Below are positions 23,699-42,640 of a stretch of 64,000 nt of DNA, in pieces (within the stretch, counting starts at the first letter, position 1; each line of letters starts with the position of its first letter). The DNA is taken from positions 310,001-374,000 of the forward strand of contig JAODUP010000011.1 of the NCBI GenBank assembly GCA_025642065.1, given 5' to 3'. The stretch is from Paralvinella palmiformis. Lineage: Eukaryota > Annelida > Polychaeta > Terebellida > Alvinellidae. The notes under the pieces were generated by a model. The model was not told where the DNA came from. It saw only the letters and a list, made by a program, of their open reading frames with translations, and made no database searches. The position numbers were made by a program, and so were the translations under genes.

Positions 23699-24228
23699 AC
23701 GTGGTCCGCCCACATCTTGAATATGGGCAATCTGTCTGGTCTCCGTTCAGGAAGAAAGACATTGTAACCATAGAAAATGTCCAAAGGAGGGGGGGGGGCT
23801 CCAAAGATGTTACTTGGGTTGAAGGAGCTAAGTTACACAGAGAGGTTAAATTAGATCTCCAAACATTGGTGTACAGACGAATCGGAGGGGATATGATAGA
23901 AATGTATAAGATACTGAATGGAACATATGATCAGGATGCAGACATGCAGCTGCCAGTAAATAACAACATTACAAGCGGAAACCAGAAGAAATTATATAAG
24001 GAACCAAGTAAAACAAAAATAAGACAATCTCAGTTTAAGTTGCGTTTGGCTGATACATGGAACAGTCTTCCAGAATATGTTGTAGAAGCCCCAACTATTA
24101 AGTCCTTTGGGCGTAGATTAGATCAATTCTGGGCTGATCAACCAATCCGTTTTGATCACGAGTCGCAGATAATAACCACCTGCACTCGTGCAAATCTTAG
24201 TAGTGAGCTCCAGTGGCCTAGCGGTTAA
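23699..24228 (+). pseudogene. LINE reverse-transcriptase C-terminal region
   Basis: An open frame of about 176 residues with VRPHLEYGQSVWSPFRKKD, GDMIEMYKILNG, QFKLRLADTWNSLPEYVVEA and SFGRRLDQFW, the typical C-terminus of CR1/RTE-like non-LTR reverse transcriptases. It ends at TAA 24226-24228. A short stretch in the thumb is replaced by a poly(G) slip near 23790. The stop lies inside the adjoining tRNA-like sequence. Confidence 0.85.
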
Positions 24229-24425
24229 GCACCCAGCAATTGGTGCCATGGGTCACAGGTTCGACCCCAGTAAAGAGGTCGAAACTTTTCCAGAGATTAA
24301 TTTCTCGGCTCACAACATCGTGGCTGGTTGACCACGTTAAATGGCGCTGCCGTCTCCACTGAATTATTTAAAAATAAAGAGGGACGTTAAAGACCCCATG
24401 AGGACGTAAAACACTCTGTAAAATG
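24203..24425 (+). repeat. SINE family C: tRNA-like unit forming the LINE 3' end
   Basis: The A box TGGCCTAGCGG and B box GGTTCGACCCC are clear, followed by a conserved body (GAGATTAATTTCTCGGCTCA, AAAGAGGGACGTTAAAGACC). The unit is fused directly to the LINE coding end at 23699-24228. The identical junction recurs on the minus strand at about 42110, so the composite is not accidental. Confidence 0.8.
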
Positions 24426-24429
24426 CTCA

Positions 24430-24832
24430 AATGTACCCATCATAGACATGCAGGACCCTTCTACCAATGACGTACCCCATGATAAGGTATATTTAATATT
24501 TATTGACAAAAGAAGTTTCTGACTGGATGACCTAGCTGAGTTTTCGGGATGACTTTCTAATGGACACCAACACAGGTATTCAGGTGCCATATCATTGATA
24601 AATTTATAAGTTGTTAATAAATTTTGAAATGGACACGATTTCTAACAGGTAGCCGATGTCGGTTTTTGAAGATTTGGGGTAATATGTCATATGATCGTAT
24701 TTTTGAGTGATTTTAGTTATATTTATTCGAGTGAAGACAGCTCACGCTATATTGGTCCCCCAAATTCACATGTAATTATATGCTTGATATACTAAGTATT
24801 TGTTATTGTATAATGTACTACTGGAGAATTTG

Positions 24833-24872
<40 letters not shown>

Positions 24873-26260
24873 GAGTGATTTATTTTCATTTATTTTATAC
24901 TGAAATTACAATTCCCATCACTAGTTTATAATGATTAATGATACTTTCGTTTAAAGTTAATTCTAACTTAGTACACTATTTATAAAAACGTTCTCATAGG
25001 ATAGAAAGTATTTTGTGTTTACTTATTTACCAAACTACAAACATTGTAATGGAAAATCAAACGTTATGATGTCGATGTTTCGTTCTTAGTAATGGTATTT
25101 AGTTTCATACCAAATATGCTGCTGCGAGCCTTGAATAGACTGGTCACCAGACGATAAAGTGACGCCTAGTGACAGATTTGAGAAACAGGCTAAAGGTGTT
25201 GTAATCAGAGTGAACACATTTCTGCTGAAATCACTTCTTGTTTTTCATTAATTCAGCCCCTGATAGTCTAATATTTAACAGTAAGTGTGACCATTTTGAA
25301 ACTTATTGTTTTTGTTTGTTAATTGTATAACTTTTTATAACTTAGAAGTTGCGTTTTTTTAGTTTAAACACCTGGTTTTTCAGGTGTTTAACAAAATCAT
25401 GAAAATGGCTTTCACTTGTTAAGTTGTTTCAGAGCGGCGTTGTTAGTAGTAACTTTGTAGAATCTAGTTTGTTACGTTTATCTCACTAGATATATTAGTA
25501 TTAGATATCATATAGATCTTGTTTTGTAATTCAGAATTTATAACAATAGTAATCTTACTACAAAACTCTATTGCCAATAAATGAAAAATCATAATTATCA
25601 CATTGCCATTGGCTAATCAGTAAATCAAGATCATGAAGATGATAATAACTAGACTTTAAAGTTTAATTTTATATAACTTAAAATGAAATAGTTCTTGGAT
25701 TTGTTTAGTTCCATATTATTTTGTTGGGTAACCATGACTAATTGAGACGACTTAAAAATCGAACGCCGTCATTGTTAACCCGATCATTTGGAAATACTGT
25801 TTGACTATTGACCTAGTCTTAGAATGCTAGACAACTGAGAAAAATCTTGGTTGCTTTCAAATCATTCTGTACCAATACCAGTTTCTACCAAGATTATATC
25901 GAGGGTCATACCAATTTGTACCTTAATTTTATGTTATATTTTATGTTTTTGGACTGTAAAGATTAAAAAAAGGCTGTTGTTACGTATCCGAGCATCGGAA
26001 TCGTGTTCGTTGATGATAAAGGTCCGAGCACTCTATGCGCGTGTGCCAAGTTTGGTTGTTTCTGGTACTTTGACGCAGGGCAGCAAGCTGAGCATCGGAA
26101 TCGTGATCAATGTTATTATAAATCTGAGCAATTTCATAATTGTTTTTAGTTTTTCATCTGCTCGCATCAGTGTCAGTGATGGGAGCTTAGTTGTAATTAC
26201 TGCTACTAGCATTTAATAAAGAAAGATATTTAAAAAAATTGCTGTTTTACAGCAACTTTT
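24430..26260. other. Non-coding stretch
   Basis: No exon recognised. It contains a (TA)n tract at 24834-24870, an 11-bp-stem hairpin at 25364-25391 (TTAAACACCTG, six-base loop, CAGGTGTTTAA), and at 25985-26115 two units of a GC-richer repeat also found at 56.8-57.2 kb. A splice-donor-like AACA|GTAAGTG at 25280-25281 could end a non-coding 5' exon of the downstream katanin gene, but nothing else supports that. Confidence 0.4.
25985..26115 (+). repeat. GAGCATCGG/AAAGGTCC repeat, copy 1
   Basis: Two tandem units, each starting GAGCATCGGAATCGTG. The first continues with TGATGATAAAGGTCCGAGCA. It is related to units at 56835-56930 (+) and 57115-57245 (-). No coding potential is shared. GC content is clearly above the surroundings. 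Confidence 0.6.
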
Positions 26261-26264
26261 GTTT

Positions 26265-27925
26265 GTACAAGATAGGCTAAATGGGCCGAACAACCTCCAA
26301 AGGTAATGAGGCAAAGTGAAAGATGAAACACCTTTCTGATATAGCCTGATCGGAGTTTGAACCCAGGTGCTGTAGATTGTGGCCAACTGTGTAGCAATGA
26401 CGGATGATTTTCATTTTTAAAGATAAATCATACAATCTATATATCACCACAAAGGTCTTTCACTAAGTAACATATTGGTGAAAGAAGTATACTTATATCT
26501 TATAAATGGGGGAGTTATGTCATTTATAAGTCTGTCCTTATCATAAAACGATCCGCTGATTTTAATGCCAGATTTCATTTATTCATGTGAAGTTCAATTC
26601 TATACCAAATAACATTACTTTCTATTTGTCAATGCTATACAGATATATAATAATATATCAAGTTATTTTAAGATATTATTTATGCTTTAATTATTATGAT
26701 AACGAGGTTTGGCAAAGCATTATCTAAACCTGAAGAGTGAAGATCAGCATCCCATATGATCAATGTAGATCATAACACCACCAATCATAAATACAACAAT
26801 ATGCAACAATTATTTAAGGCAAGTTGTGATAATAATATTTAATAACAAGTTGTGTATCTGCATATAAACAAACGAGACAAATGAATGAAAACACAGATAA
26901 ACTTAAATGGAGCATAATAACCTCCAACACGATAAACACACACCAAACTCCCAGCAAACAAATAACAGTGTAGACTGTCAAATGAAATTATCCAAAGTGT
27001 ATAAAATTATGGAAACATATAATATCAAATAATGTAGAAATGCAAAACAGCCAACAATAATGTTTGAACCCACATAAAACTTAAACGACAAAGATGTCAT
27101 CAAACAATCATTGCAACAGCTCAATTAAACAAAACTGGAATACAAAATTACCATTAGATCTATACACTTATCTCTTGATCATGAGATTCATAGTCTTTGA
27201 TAGGTATAAACTGGAATACAAAATTTTAAATCAGATTGTAATTATTGAAATAGGCATTATTATTGAGATACAGATAATGACAGTTTTGTTAGACATTTTT
27301 CCAAACCACAAACCACTATTAATTAATGTATAATAAAGTGATAATTTGAAGTGATATATATATAAACAACATACTAAATAATGATTTATTATATGTATAA
27401 TCAATATATTTGCATGTGTATATGACAATACTGCTATAAACTGGAATATGTAAGTAAGTGCTAATATAAGGTATTAACTTATAACTTTCTCCAATGGTCA
27501 ATTTCGATATTTTCACTAACTGTTATACCCTAAAATAAGCTACATGGTCAAACATACACACAAAATTGATATCTATACAATCAGCGAGACCTTGACATTC
27601 TAAAACAATGGGATTTGCGCGAGATGACTGTAACAGGTCCGTACAAAGTGGCATAGAAATGCGGTTACAGTGTCTGCTTTCGGCCTATTTTCATTTGGCA
27701 ATTGTGGCAACACGGAGATTGCAAACTAAAATTAATTTTTCCACATTATTAAAATACAGCTCATAATCTATCCATTGATATAACAAATGTGTATAAAACA
27801 CCCTTACTAATCAATGATATTAGGTACGGAATTAGGAGTGTTTAGCGTGGTAGTAGATAGGCAGAGCCAAAAATGCTAATCATCCGTCATTGCTAAACTG
27901 TGCGGCCATGGAGGCACCCAGAGGT
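26265..27925 (-). repeat. SINE family A copy split by a transposon
   Basis: The SINE body and B-box part (26265-26391) and the SINE head (27896-27925, reverse complement TGGGTGCCTCCATGGCCGCA) are joined if the element at 26392-27895 and one copy of its target duplication are removed. The interruption falls in the A box of the SINE. Confidence 0.75.
26392..27895. mobile_element. 1.5-kb non-autonomous DNA transposon with 18-27 nt TIRs and AACTGTG duplication
   Basis: The left end TAGCAATGACGGATGATT (26392-26409) is an exact inverted match to the right end at 27878-27895. A second block, CATTTTT, is also shared two bases further in. The direct repeat AACTGTG flanks it at 26385-26391 and 27896-27902. 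The TAGNNNTG-like ends and a 7-8 bp duplication fit the hAT superfamily. No transposase is visible; the interior is AT-rich with short spurious frames. Confidence 0.8.
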
Positions 27926-28009
27926 GACTGTGCACTTTTAAAACATACTGCCTAATTTGCAGAAATCATGGCCTATTAGCAGACACAAAATGTCAATAGT
28001 TATATGAAA

Positions 28010-28905
28010 AGTTCCTATGGGAACATTACCTGTGGCATATTATGGTTAATAACCAAGGTGCAAATATTAGTCCGGACCACATGTTGATGTATGAATGAAT
28101 TAAAACATGCAGTTTGCCCAACCCCTGTACTACGTCTACCACTGAACTCGATTCTTTTCAAGGATATTGGCGCAATAGAAGTTCTGCAATTATTATTATT
28201 AATTTGTTATTACATTGTCTTTCTGACAAATAACAGGCATTGCTCTTGATAGTGTTTAGTGATTCCTCAGGAATCTGTCAAATAGACAGTTTTTAATAAA
28301 GAGAAAACAATTTATTTTATTTATGGTATTGTTATGATACAGCATTTGATAATAATATTAATAATGTATATTTAATAAAGCGCCCTTACTAGCAGGAGCC
28401 ATTCAAAGGTGCTGTACAAATAATATGTAATTTAATAATACCCCAAATAATGTCTGTAAAAACCCTGTAATGATTTAAAAGATAATAATTATTTATCTGT
28501 GAAAGCGACCTTAAATAGGTGTGTTTTTAGAAGAGACGACGAATTTCTAATATTTGCCGGCAACTTATTCCACAAATTGGGGGCTGCAACACTAAACGCA
28601 CAATCACCATATGACTTGAGCCGAGACACTGCTCCAAGATGAGATCTTCAGTATCCAGATTACTCTACTTCCTATTTTCATAATGCTCACTTTGTTGCTA
28701 TATAAATTACTAAATAAATATAACTATAGCTAACTGCAGAGAGGGTGCCACTGAAAACTTAAATATTTTCTCTGTGTATGGTTATTTACATATAATAAAC
28801 TGTCCTATTTTATCCATGTTTATTTGTATTTTATTATATTTTTAATCAAGTTTTGTGTAGCCAGAGAAATTTCTGTTGGAAAATAATTGGCACATATTTA
28901 AGGAA
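28010..28905 (+). repeat. Duplicated 0.6-kb module, copy 1 (contains a family D insertion)
   Basis: Highly similar to 47095-47710, beginning GGCATATTATGGTTAATAAC and ending near AATAATTGGCACATAT. This copy is longer because a family D repeat (28350-28640) sits between TTTGAT and GAGATCTTCAG, where the other copy is continuous. Confidence 0.8.
28350..28640 (+). repeat. Repeat family D, full-looking copy
   Basis: About 290 bp, starting TTTAATAAAGCGCCCTTACT, with GGTGCTGTACAA and AATACCCCAAATAA blocks and ending CCGAGACACTGCTCCAAGAT. The ends are defined by comparison with the empty paralogous site at about 47410. Another copy lies at 30647-30900 in katanin intron 2. Confidence 0.7.
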
Positions 28906-29230
28906 GTAGCTAATCTTGTGAAATATTTTCAGTTGTAGATAATTATGTAGTTTATTATGAGTGTGTGCAGGCAATGATGATTTAAAGCTAAGTGGTGATT
29001 TTACAGATAGTGCACAATGATGTGCATGATTTAAAATAACTATGTTTAAAAAACAGACTCATGATAATCCTGTTTCATTTGATAATTATAGTAATTAATT
29101 TCACCATTCATCTGTTATTTATCTTGATTATTTACCATTTAGTTTTTTAAAACTTATATACATAAGAGTTACCGTCGTGGAATACAAAATATGAAGTTTA
29201 TGATGCCCGAATGGCTTTAAAACACCAAGT

Positions 29231-29405
29231 GGGGGTGTGCCTCTCCATAGCCTAACTGGTAGTGAGTTGACGCCAGACCTCTAACACTTGGGTTTAAACC
29301 TTGGCTGGGGCTATATCTGAAGGGTGTTTCATCTTTCATGTTGTCTTTTTACCCTTGAAAGTTGCTCTGCACATTTAGCCTACCATATGTACAAAAGTTC
29401 ATGAT
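29231..29405 (+). repeat. SINE family A copy
   Basis: GCCTCTCCATAGCCTAACTG (A-box region), GGGTTTAAACCTTGG (B-box region), then the family body TTTAGCCTACCATATGTACA. It lies about 400 bp upstream of the first katanin coding exon. Confidence 0.75.
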
Positions 29406-29786
29406 TATTGATCTCGATGGTTAAGTATTTAACATTAATATCAGTACTGGGATATGTTCTGCTAAAATATTTAGAGAAGATTCACATACTGATTGTAATA
29501 TGTATTTTTTAACTTAATGTATGGCTTTTTATAACTTGTCACAACTATCAGAGGTGATGTTTCATTATAAATAACAAGATGTGTACTATTTCTTAACTTA
29601 TAACAGTTATATATAGCTGTAATTAAATTCATTTGGCCATTAAAAATATTTGATATATATATATATATATATAAATCATAGTCACAGTAATTGCAAATTT
29701 TACATATATTGTTGAAAACATAAATCATAGTGAATATTATTTGGTCATTATTTTACTTGTTTATATTTTGTAAACAGAGCAGAAAC

Positions 29787-37172
<7,386 letters not shown>

Positions 37173-37588
37173 AGAGGCACCATCTTTACGCTGTTTGTTC
37201 CATGTTAAATCTTGTTTAATTCAAAGCTAAGTGTTTGTTGGTATTTGTTGGTATTTCACGTCTTGTTTCAGTATTGTGTAAACAACCACTTTTTTTATAT
37301 ATTTAATACTAATTACAGCACTACTCACTGTTGGTCGAAAAATTTATGTGTTAACTTTGCAGGTCTATTCTGTTAGTTGCCCTTTTGACAATAATGTGTG
37401 TTTGGGGTGCACATGCACTGTTAACTAGATTGCTGGGAATACATACTTATTATAAGCTGATTGTTTGATAATTGAGAGTCTGGACAGTTGATTCAGTGAA
37501 GAAGTGTTAACTCTTGTGCATGCACGCACACACACAGTACTTGATATTTATGTGAACTATTTTTATATCACAATATAGTTCTGTGATG

Positions 37589-37623
<35 letters not shown>

Positions 37624-39286
37624 TTGCTACTTAAAAATAAATAAACTCACTTATGAATAATTGATTCTTCCTAGATATCTGAATGTGCTAAAGCCTAGAT
37701 GTGTCAACATTAACATATGTATTGTAACAGTTTTCTTTTATTCACTTTTATTTAATAACCAGCAGCAAACAAGTTGTTATCGTAAAAGTTTACTCAAATG
37801 AAACAAAAAACATGAAAGCAGAAATGAGGATGCATCACAGGAAATGATGCAAAATGACCATTAAACGCACTACAGCTAAACATAGCAGGTTCTTTACAAG
37901 CAGTGTACAAATTTGGTCTTTTATGGAAAACTAGTAGGCTACAATGATACATATATCCTGTTAAATAAATAAGTGCTGCAAACATTTAGGAGGTGTTAAG
38001 CCTTGTCTTGGCAGATTGACGAGATAACACTCACAAAACAGAAAATACAAAACCAGTCAACAATGCGCATGTATGATATATAGCATGGGAACTAGCTAAA
38101 CATGACATTTATTTATATGCGCAACCCACCTGTAGCAGCCCTAACTGTATCTATTAGCCATGAACAAATGAGCTGCAAAGAATGTACAGACATATAGTGA
38201 TATACATACAAATTTTTAAAAAAAACATGATTTACAACAAATGCTCAATACTGTAGATATAAACCAACCAATCAGGTCTGGATCAGTTCTTGGACTTTAT
38301 CAAACAGATTATCCATGCGGAAAAAAGTGGCCGTAAAACACCAACCATCATCATCAAACAGATTATCCAGAACGGTACATAATATTACCAGATTACATAT
38401 TGTAACTATCTCCAATAAATCAAACATGTGCTAGTTATTTATGAATTATTAGTGCTTAATAAACAACAATGCTGTACAGATGCCTCTCTCTCTTCTATAT
38501 ATATATAATTATAATATGAGAAACAAAATAAAAACTCAACCAATGAACTGACACATTATTTAAAAGGTTATTTACAAATGCTGCAGCACATCATGCAAAC
38601 AAGTCTATGGGCAATAATAAATAAATCTTTTTGGATGTAAACCAATTCTGATCAAACATATTACCACAGATGTCTTCAATGTGTATTACACGCTACTGAA
38701 CAAGTTCTCTATATTCTAATGAACATGTCAACATTTTTTAAAGTATATACAGAAAATGCAAAAAATAATCACTTCTAGCCATAACCACTTAAATAACAAG
38801 TATATTAAAAATATACATTGCATCAATCACATGTCCTTGTGAAATCGTTTAATTTCCAGTATTTCTCCAGGATATACAGATTATGAAAAAAAACTTATCA
38901 TTTGCACAAGAGCTGTGCAGATTTATTTTCACGAAACAGCTAAATTTCTACAAACGTTCTAATTAAATTAATGGCAGCCAAAGTAATATTTTAGATAACT
39001 TACAGGAGTCTAAAATTTGATACAAGATTGAACTACCAAAAATCAGGTTATACTTTTAACACCAGTCATTCAGTGTGTTAATCTCTTTACTACTCGAAAT
39101 TTGCCCAAGAAATATCTTGCATGAAGCATATATCACAGAAACAACAACAGCTCTTAACGCTAAATACAGCAAGGTTCTCAGCACTAACAAACCATATTCA
39201 CACACCAGAAACTTGCTATAATAATTAATAAGTTGAAGTAAAATAGAAGGTTAGCCAAGCAATCCACACAGCTCAGATTGTAAAGT
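37173..39286. other. 3' regions of convergent KATNA1 and PCMT1
   Basis: No coding exon seen. KATNA1 3' UTR occupies about 37173-37660. The rest is probably the ~1.5 kb PCMT1 3' UTR on the minus strand (AATAAA at 37752-37747). It contains a (TA)n tract (37591-37620) and a SINE A tail fragment at 38325-38355. Confidence 0.45.
37636..37645 (+). terminator. KATNA1 poly(A) signals (two overlapping AATAAA)
   Basis: AATAAATAAA, about 465 bp after the stop, just downstream of a (TA)n tract. The facing PCMT1 signal is at 37752-37747, so the two transcripts end within about 100 bp of each other. Confidence 0.55.
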
Positions 39287-40093
39287 TTACAAATCATTAT
39301 GATAGCGGGTTGACTTTGGCCACTGCCTGTCCTTGCTTGTCAGTGGCACATAAATCACTCCCATTAGTTCTTTCTTCTCCACCGTGCCATCTTCTTGTTT
39401 ATCTATCTGCACCAGCATTTGGTTGTGACCTTCTGGTCCGACAGGCAGAATAAGCCTTCCACCAGGCTTCAGCTGTTCGATTAGTGCTTGGGGGATCTCT
39501 GGAGCTGCTGCGCCAACGTGAATTGCATCATAAGGGGCCAGAGCTGGATGGCCCTTTCTTCCATCCCCAGTAAATAGCTTCAGACGGCCGACTTCTAGCA
39601 GAGACTTGGCTGTCGGATCTTTCTGACAGTTCGCAACTGAAGAGTTAACCAGTTGCTCAATATGATCCACCCCAACAGCTATCCCGGTTTCACCAACCAA
39701 TGCCGCCATGCAAGCTGTAAGGTATCCGCTTCCGGAGCCAACATCCAATGCCCTGCTGCCTTCCTTCAGGTGACCAGATAATATCTGCAGAGCATGAGCG
39801 TGCATGTGCGGAGCACTGATGGTAACTGCATAGCCAATACCTTGGGGGGAGTCCATGTAGGGGTTGTGTTTACAGAAGTGCGACCTGTCTATAGAACGCA
39901 TGGCACTGTAGACCCGCTCATCCTGTATGATGCCATTTGCCTTCAGATTGTCAATCAGGTTCTTGTTAGAGGAACCGCTTGATCTCCAAGCCATTGTACC
40001 AAATCTCTTCGATGTTGTGAACCAAAAAGCGAGTGTAGCACTGGCAATGAGAGAAGTGGCTGTTAAGTATCTCCTCAGTCTATTGCGTGACAT
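39287..40093 (-). CDS. PCMT1: Protein-L-isoaspartate O-methyltransferase, intronless
   Basis: A single uninterrupted frame of 268 residues. The enzyme methylates isoaspartyl residues using S-adenosylmethionine, starting repair of aged proteins. Conserved parts are [18 protein letters not shown] (about 70-87), the [13 protein letters not shown] signature (91-103), SAM-binding motif [14 protein letters not shown] (115-127), [10 protein letters not shown] (189-198), [13 protein letters not shown] (208-220) and GVIYVPLT (245-252). The canonical cytosolic start corresponds to Met34 (MAWRSS). The frame extends 33 residues upstream with a basic start and a hydrophobic segment (about residues 9-28), suggesting a membrane-anchored or signal-bearing form. 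Both starts could be used. Vertebrate PCMT1 genes have several introns, so the lack of introns here hints at retroposition, but I find no poly(A) remnant or target duplication. Confidence 0.95.
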   Translation of the reverse strand: MSRNRLRRYLTATSLIASATLAFWFTTSKRFGTMAWRSSGSSNKNLIDNLKANGIIQDERVYSAMRSIDRSHFCKHNPYMDSPQGIGYAVTISAPHMHAHALQILSGHLKEGSRALDVGSGSGYLTACMAALVGETGIAVGVDHIEQLVNSSVANCQKDPTAKSLLEVGRLKLFTGDGRKGHPALAPYDAIHVGAAAPEIPQALIEQLKPGGRLILPVGPEGHNQMLVQIDKQEDGTVEKKELMGVIYVPLTSKDRQWPKSTRYHNDL

Positions 40094-40430
40094 AAAGATA
40101 TTTTGCTAATTACGCTTTTCATTGGTGGTATATCACGTAACGCCGCTCATGCACTTCAAATATTGCGCTATCACTATCGGGACAAACAGACAAACTCGAG
40201 ACAAGTCAGTTACTTATGAACAAGAAACCTGACAGGCGCCATGTTTAACTCACCTTATCGCACTGCCGCCTGGCGAATGAACAAAGTAACTCATCCGCTA
40301 GAGGTCAGTATGCACGGCACCAAGCGATAATTGGAGAAAGTATTTTTTATTGTCTGATTTATCAGGAGTTTACAAGTTTTTAATTGCCATCACGATGTAT
40401 TAACAGACGTTTTGTCATATAATTTTAGGT
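40094..40430. promoter_or_regulatory. Likely PCMT1 promoter, possibly shared with SMCR8
   Basis: A stretch richer in CpG than its surroundings, immediately upstream of PCMT1, with CAGGCGCCATGTTT (YY1-like on the minus strand). A good donor AG|GTGAGTTG at about 40428-40430 on the plus strand could end a non-coding first exon of SMCR8, whose first coding exon is 4.2 kb downstream. The divergent arrangement is inference. Confidence 0.35.
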
Positions 40431-41844
40431 GAGTTGATGTAATTGCGATAAACTTATATTTATATGTTGTTGTCGCTAATTATGAAGTTTTGCCATCGTT
40501 AGATATCTAGAACGTCTATCAGCTGTTCAACTGTTGCCTTCACTCACTGTGACTGGGAGTATAGAACAAACTGTTGAGTGTTGTGTTGGGGACAGTACTA
40601 CTACTAGTACTACTAGGTCTAGATCTTGGCACTAGGTCTAGCTTACTAGGCTAGATATATTCCATGACGGACTAACAGTTGTTGACCCGTTGATAGATCT
40701 AAATAATAATCAGATTCAGCGCATATTAGATCTAAACTATGAACTTACATAATCATGATAATATCTTTATCTATTCAATTATTGTAATGTTAACTCAATA
40801 ACTGTCAACTAACAGAACTGTGTGAGATATTTAGACTAATTAGAGGGGTCTAATATTTAATCTTATAGACTCTAGACCTCTAGGTATTAAAGCTCGCAAC
40901 AGGATATGATCATGATGATATCTGATAAGCCCACCAATTAAGTATGACGGCTTCGTTTAGCTTTTGTGTTTGTCAACCCCTTGCCTTGGTGAATATATCC
41001 CACAAACTGAACTAATTTGGTTTGATTTGAATCCTAACCTGGAGGTTTGTAGTTCAGTTACGACAGTGCTCTAAATCTAGATCTAATAATTGAATAATCA
41101 GAAACCCCACAGATCACGCCAGTTTAAGATTAGTTAGACTAGACCTGATTACGCTTCTAAGTTCTATTTATTGAAAATCACAAACTTCTGTATAATTATA
41201 TACTATTATATAGGCTTAATTATATTATTATAATTTATATATATAATGTTTATATTATAATTACTGACCTATAGGCTATACCATGTACTTTATAACAAAT
41301 GTGCAATATATAATACTGACACCAGTGTACTTGATTCTGAACTCATGGTAACAGTAACATACATATTTATCAGTATGACCGTGTTTCTAGTTTAGTCATG
41401 CGATGGCTCAACCAATTACCTAAGTGTGTTAGTGATGTGGGTGGCAGACATGGGGTCAAATACATTGTAAAGTATTTAAATAAAAATATTTTTCATTAGG
41501 TCAAATACATTCATATGTAAATGTATTTAATTACAGATACTTTAAAAGGTAGTACAAATATTTTTCAAATATAATGATTTTTTTTTGTTTTTCCCCATTA
41601 TTTCTTTTGATTCATGCATTTTGTAATACTATCAGTAAAACATCACATAAAGTACCTCTTATACTATCATATATTATCACATAACATTACATAACCACGA
41701 TAACAGCACATGTCAGACATATCATTACATAACATGTCAGGCCAGCTTATAAATCTGATTGACTGTGTTGCTGTACTTCTTGGGAGTGTTAATCAGTTTG
41801 TTTTGTTGTTCAGCGAGAATCCCCAGGCTGTTGCTTATTCGGCA

Positions 41845-42390
41845 CATCTTCTATGTGGGAGTGGTTGAGATACATCCTCCCCCACCACTCAAAGGGGAGC
41901 AGTATGGAAAGATGGAGCCGAAATACCCCTTTATTTTTAATAATTCAGCGGAGACGGCAGCGCCATTTAGCGTGGTCAACCAGCCACGATGTTGTGAGCC
42001 GAGAAATTAATCTCTGGAAAAGTTTCTACCTCTTTACTGGGGTCGAACCTGTGACCCTTGACACCAATTGCTGGGTGCTTAACCACTAGGCCAGCGTAGC
42101 TCACTACTAAGATTTGCACGAGTGCAGGTGGTTATTATCTGCGACTCGTGATCAAAACAGATTGGTTGATCAGCCCAGAATTTATCTAATCTATCCCCAA
42201 AGGACTTAATAGTTGGGGCTTCTACAAATATTCTGGAAGACTGTTCCATGTATCAGCCAAACGCAACTTAAACTGAGATTGTCTTATTTTTGTTTTACTT
42301 TGTTCCTTATATAATTTCTACCTGGTTTCCGCTTGTATTGTTGTTATTTACTGGCAGCTGCATGTCTGCATCCTGATCATATCTTCCATT
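41845..42390 (-). mobile_element. LINE 3' end plus tRNA-like unit (second composite copy)
   Basis: Reading the minus strand: LINE C-terminus codons (YDQDADMQLPV, QFKLRLADTWNSLPEY, SFGDRLDKFWADQP), then the junction GCAAATCTTAGTAGTGAGCT, then the tRNA-like A box TGGCCTAGTGG and B box GGTTCGACCCC, then the family C body and tail. This is the same order and junction as 23699-24425. The LINE frame has a one-base deletion near EYVVEA. Confidence 0.8.
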
Positions 42391-42394
42391 CAGA

Positions 42395-42640
42395 AGATGG
42401 AGCAGAAATACCCTTAGGGTGGTCACTGCCAGAGAGTTTTACGTCCTCAGTGGTTTTTAACGTCCCCCTTTATTTTAAATAATTCAGTGGAGATGGCAGT
42501 GCCATTTAATGTTGCAGCCACCCACGATGATGTGAGCCAAGAAATTAATCTCTGGAAAAGTTTCAACCTGTAGGGGTTCAAACCTGTGACCCTTGGCACC
42601 AAGTGCAGGGTGTATAACCGCTAGGCCACCGGAGCTCAAA
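42395..42640 (-). repeat. SINE family C copy without LINE part
   Basis: The minus strand starts GAGCTCCGGTGGCCTAGCGG, then B box AGGTTTGAACCCC and the full body. Its 3' tail abuts the LINE start of the composite at 42390, giving SINE-LINE-SINE in tandem. Confidence 0.75.

Noticed and set aside
39794..40109. Plus-strand frames overlapping PCMT1
   Set aside because: Antisense shadows of the clearly conserved methyltransferase.
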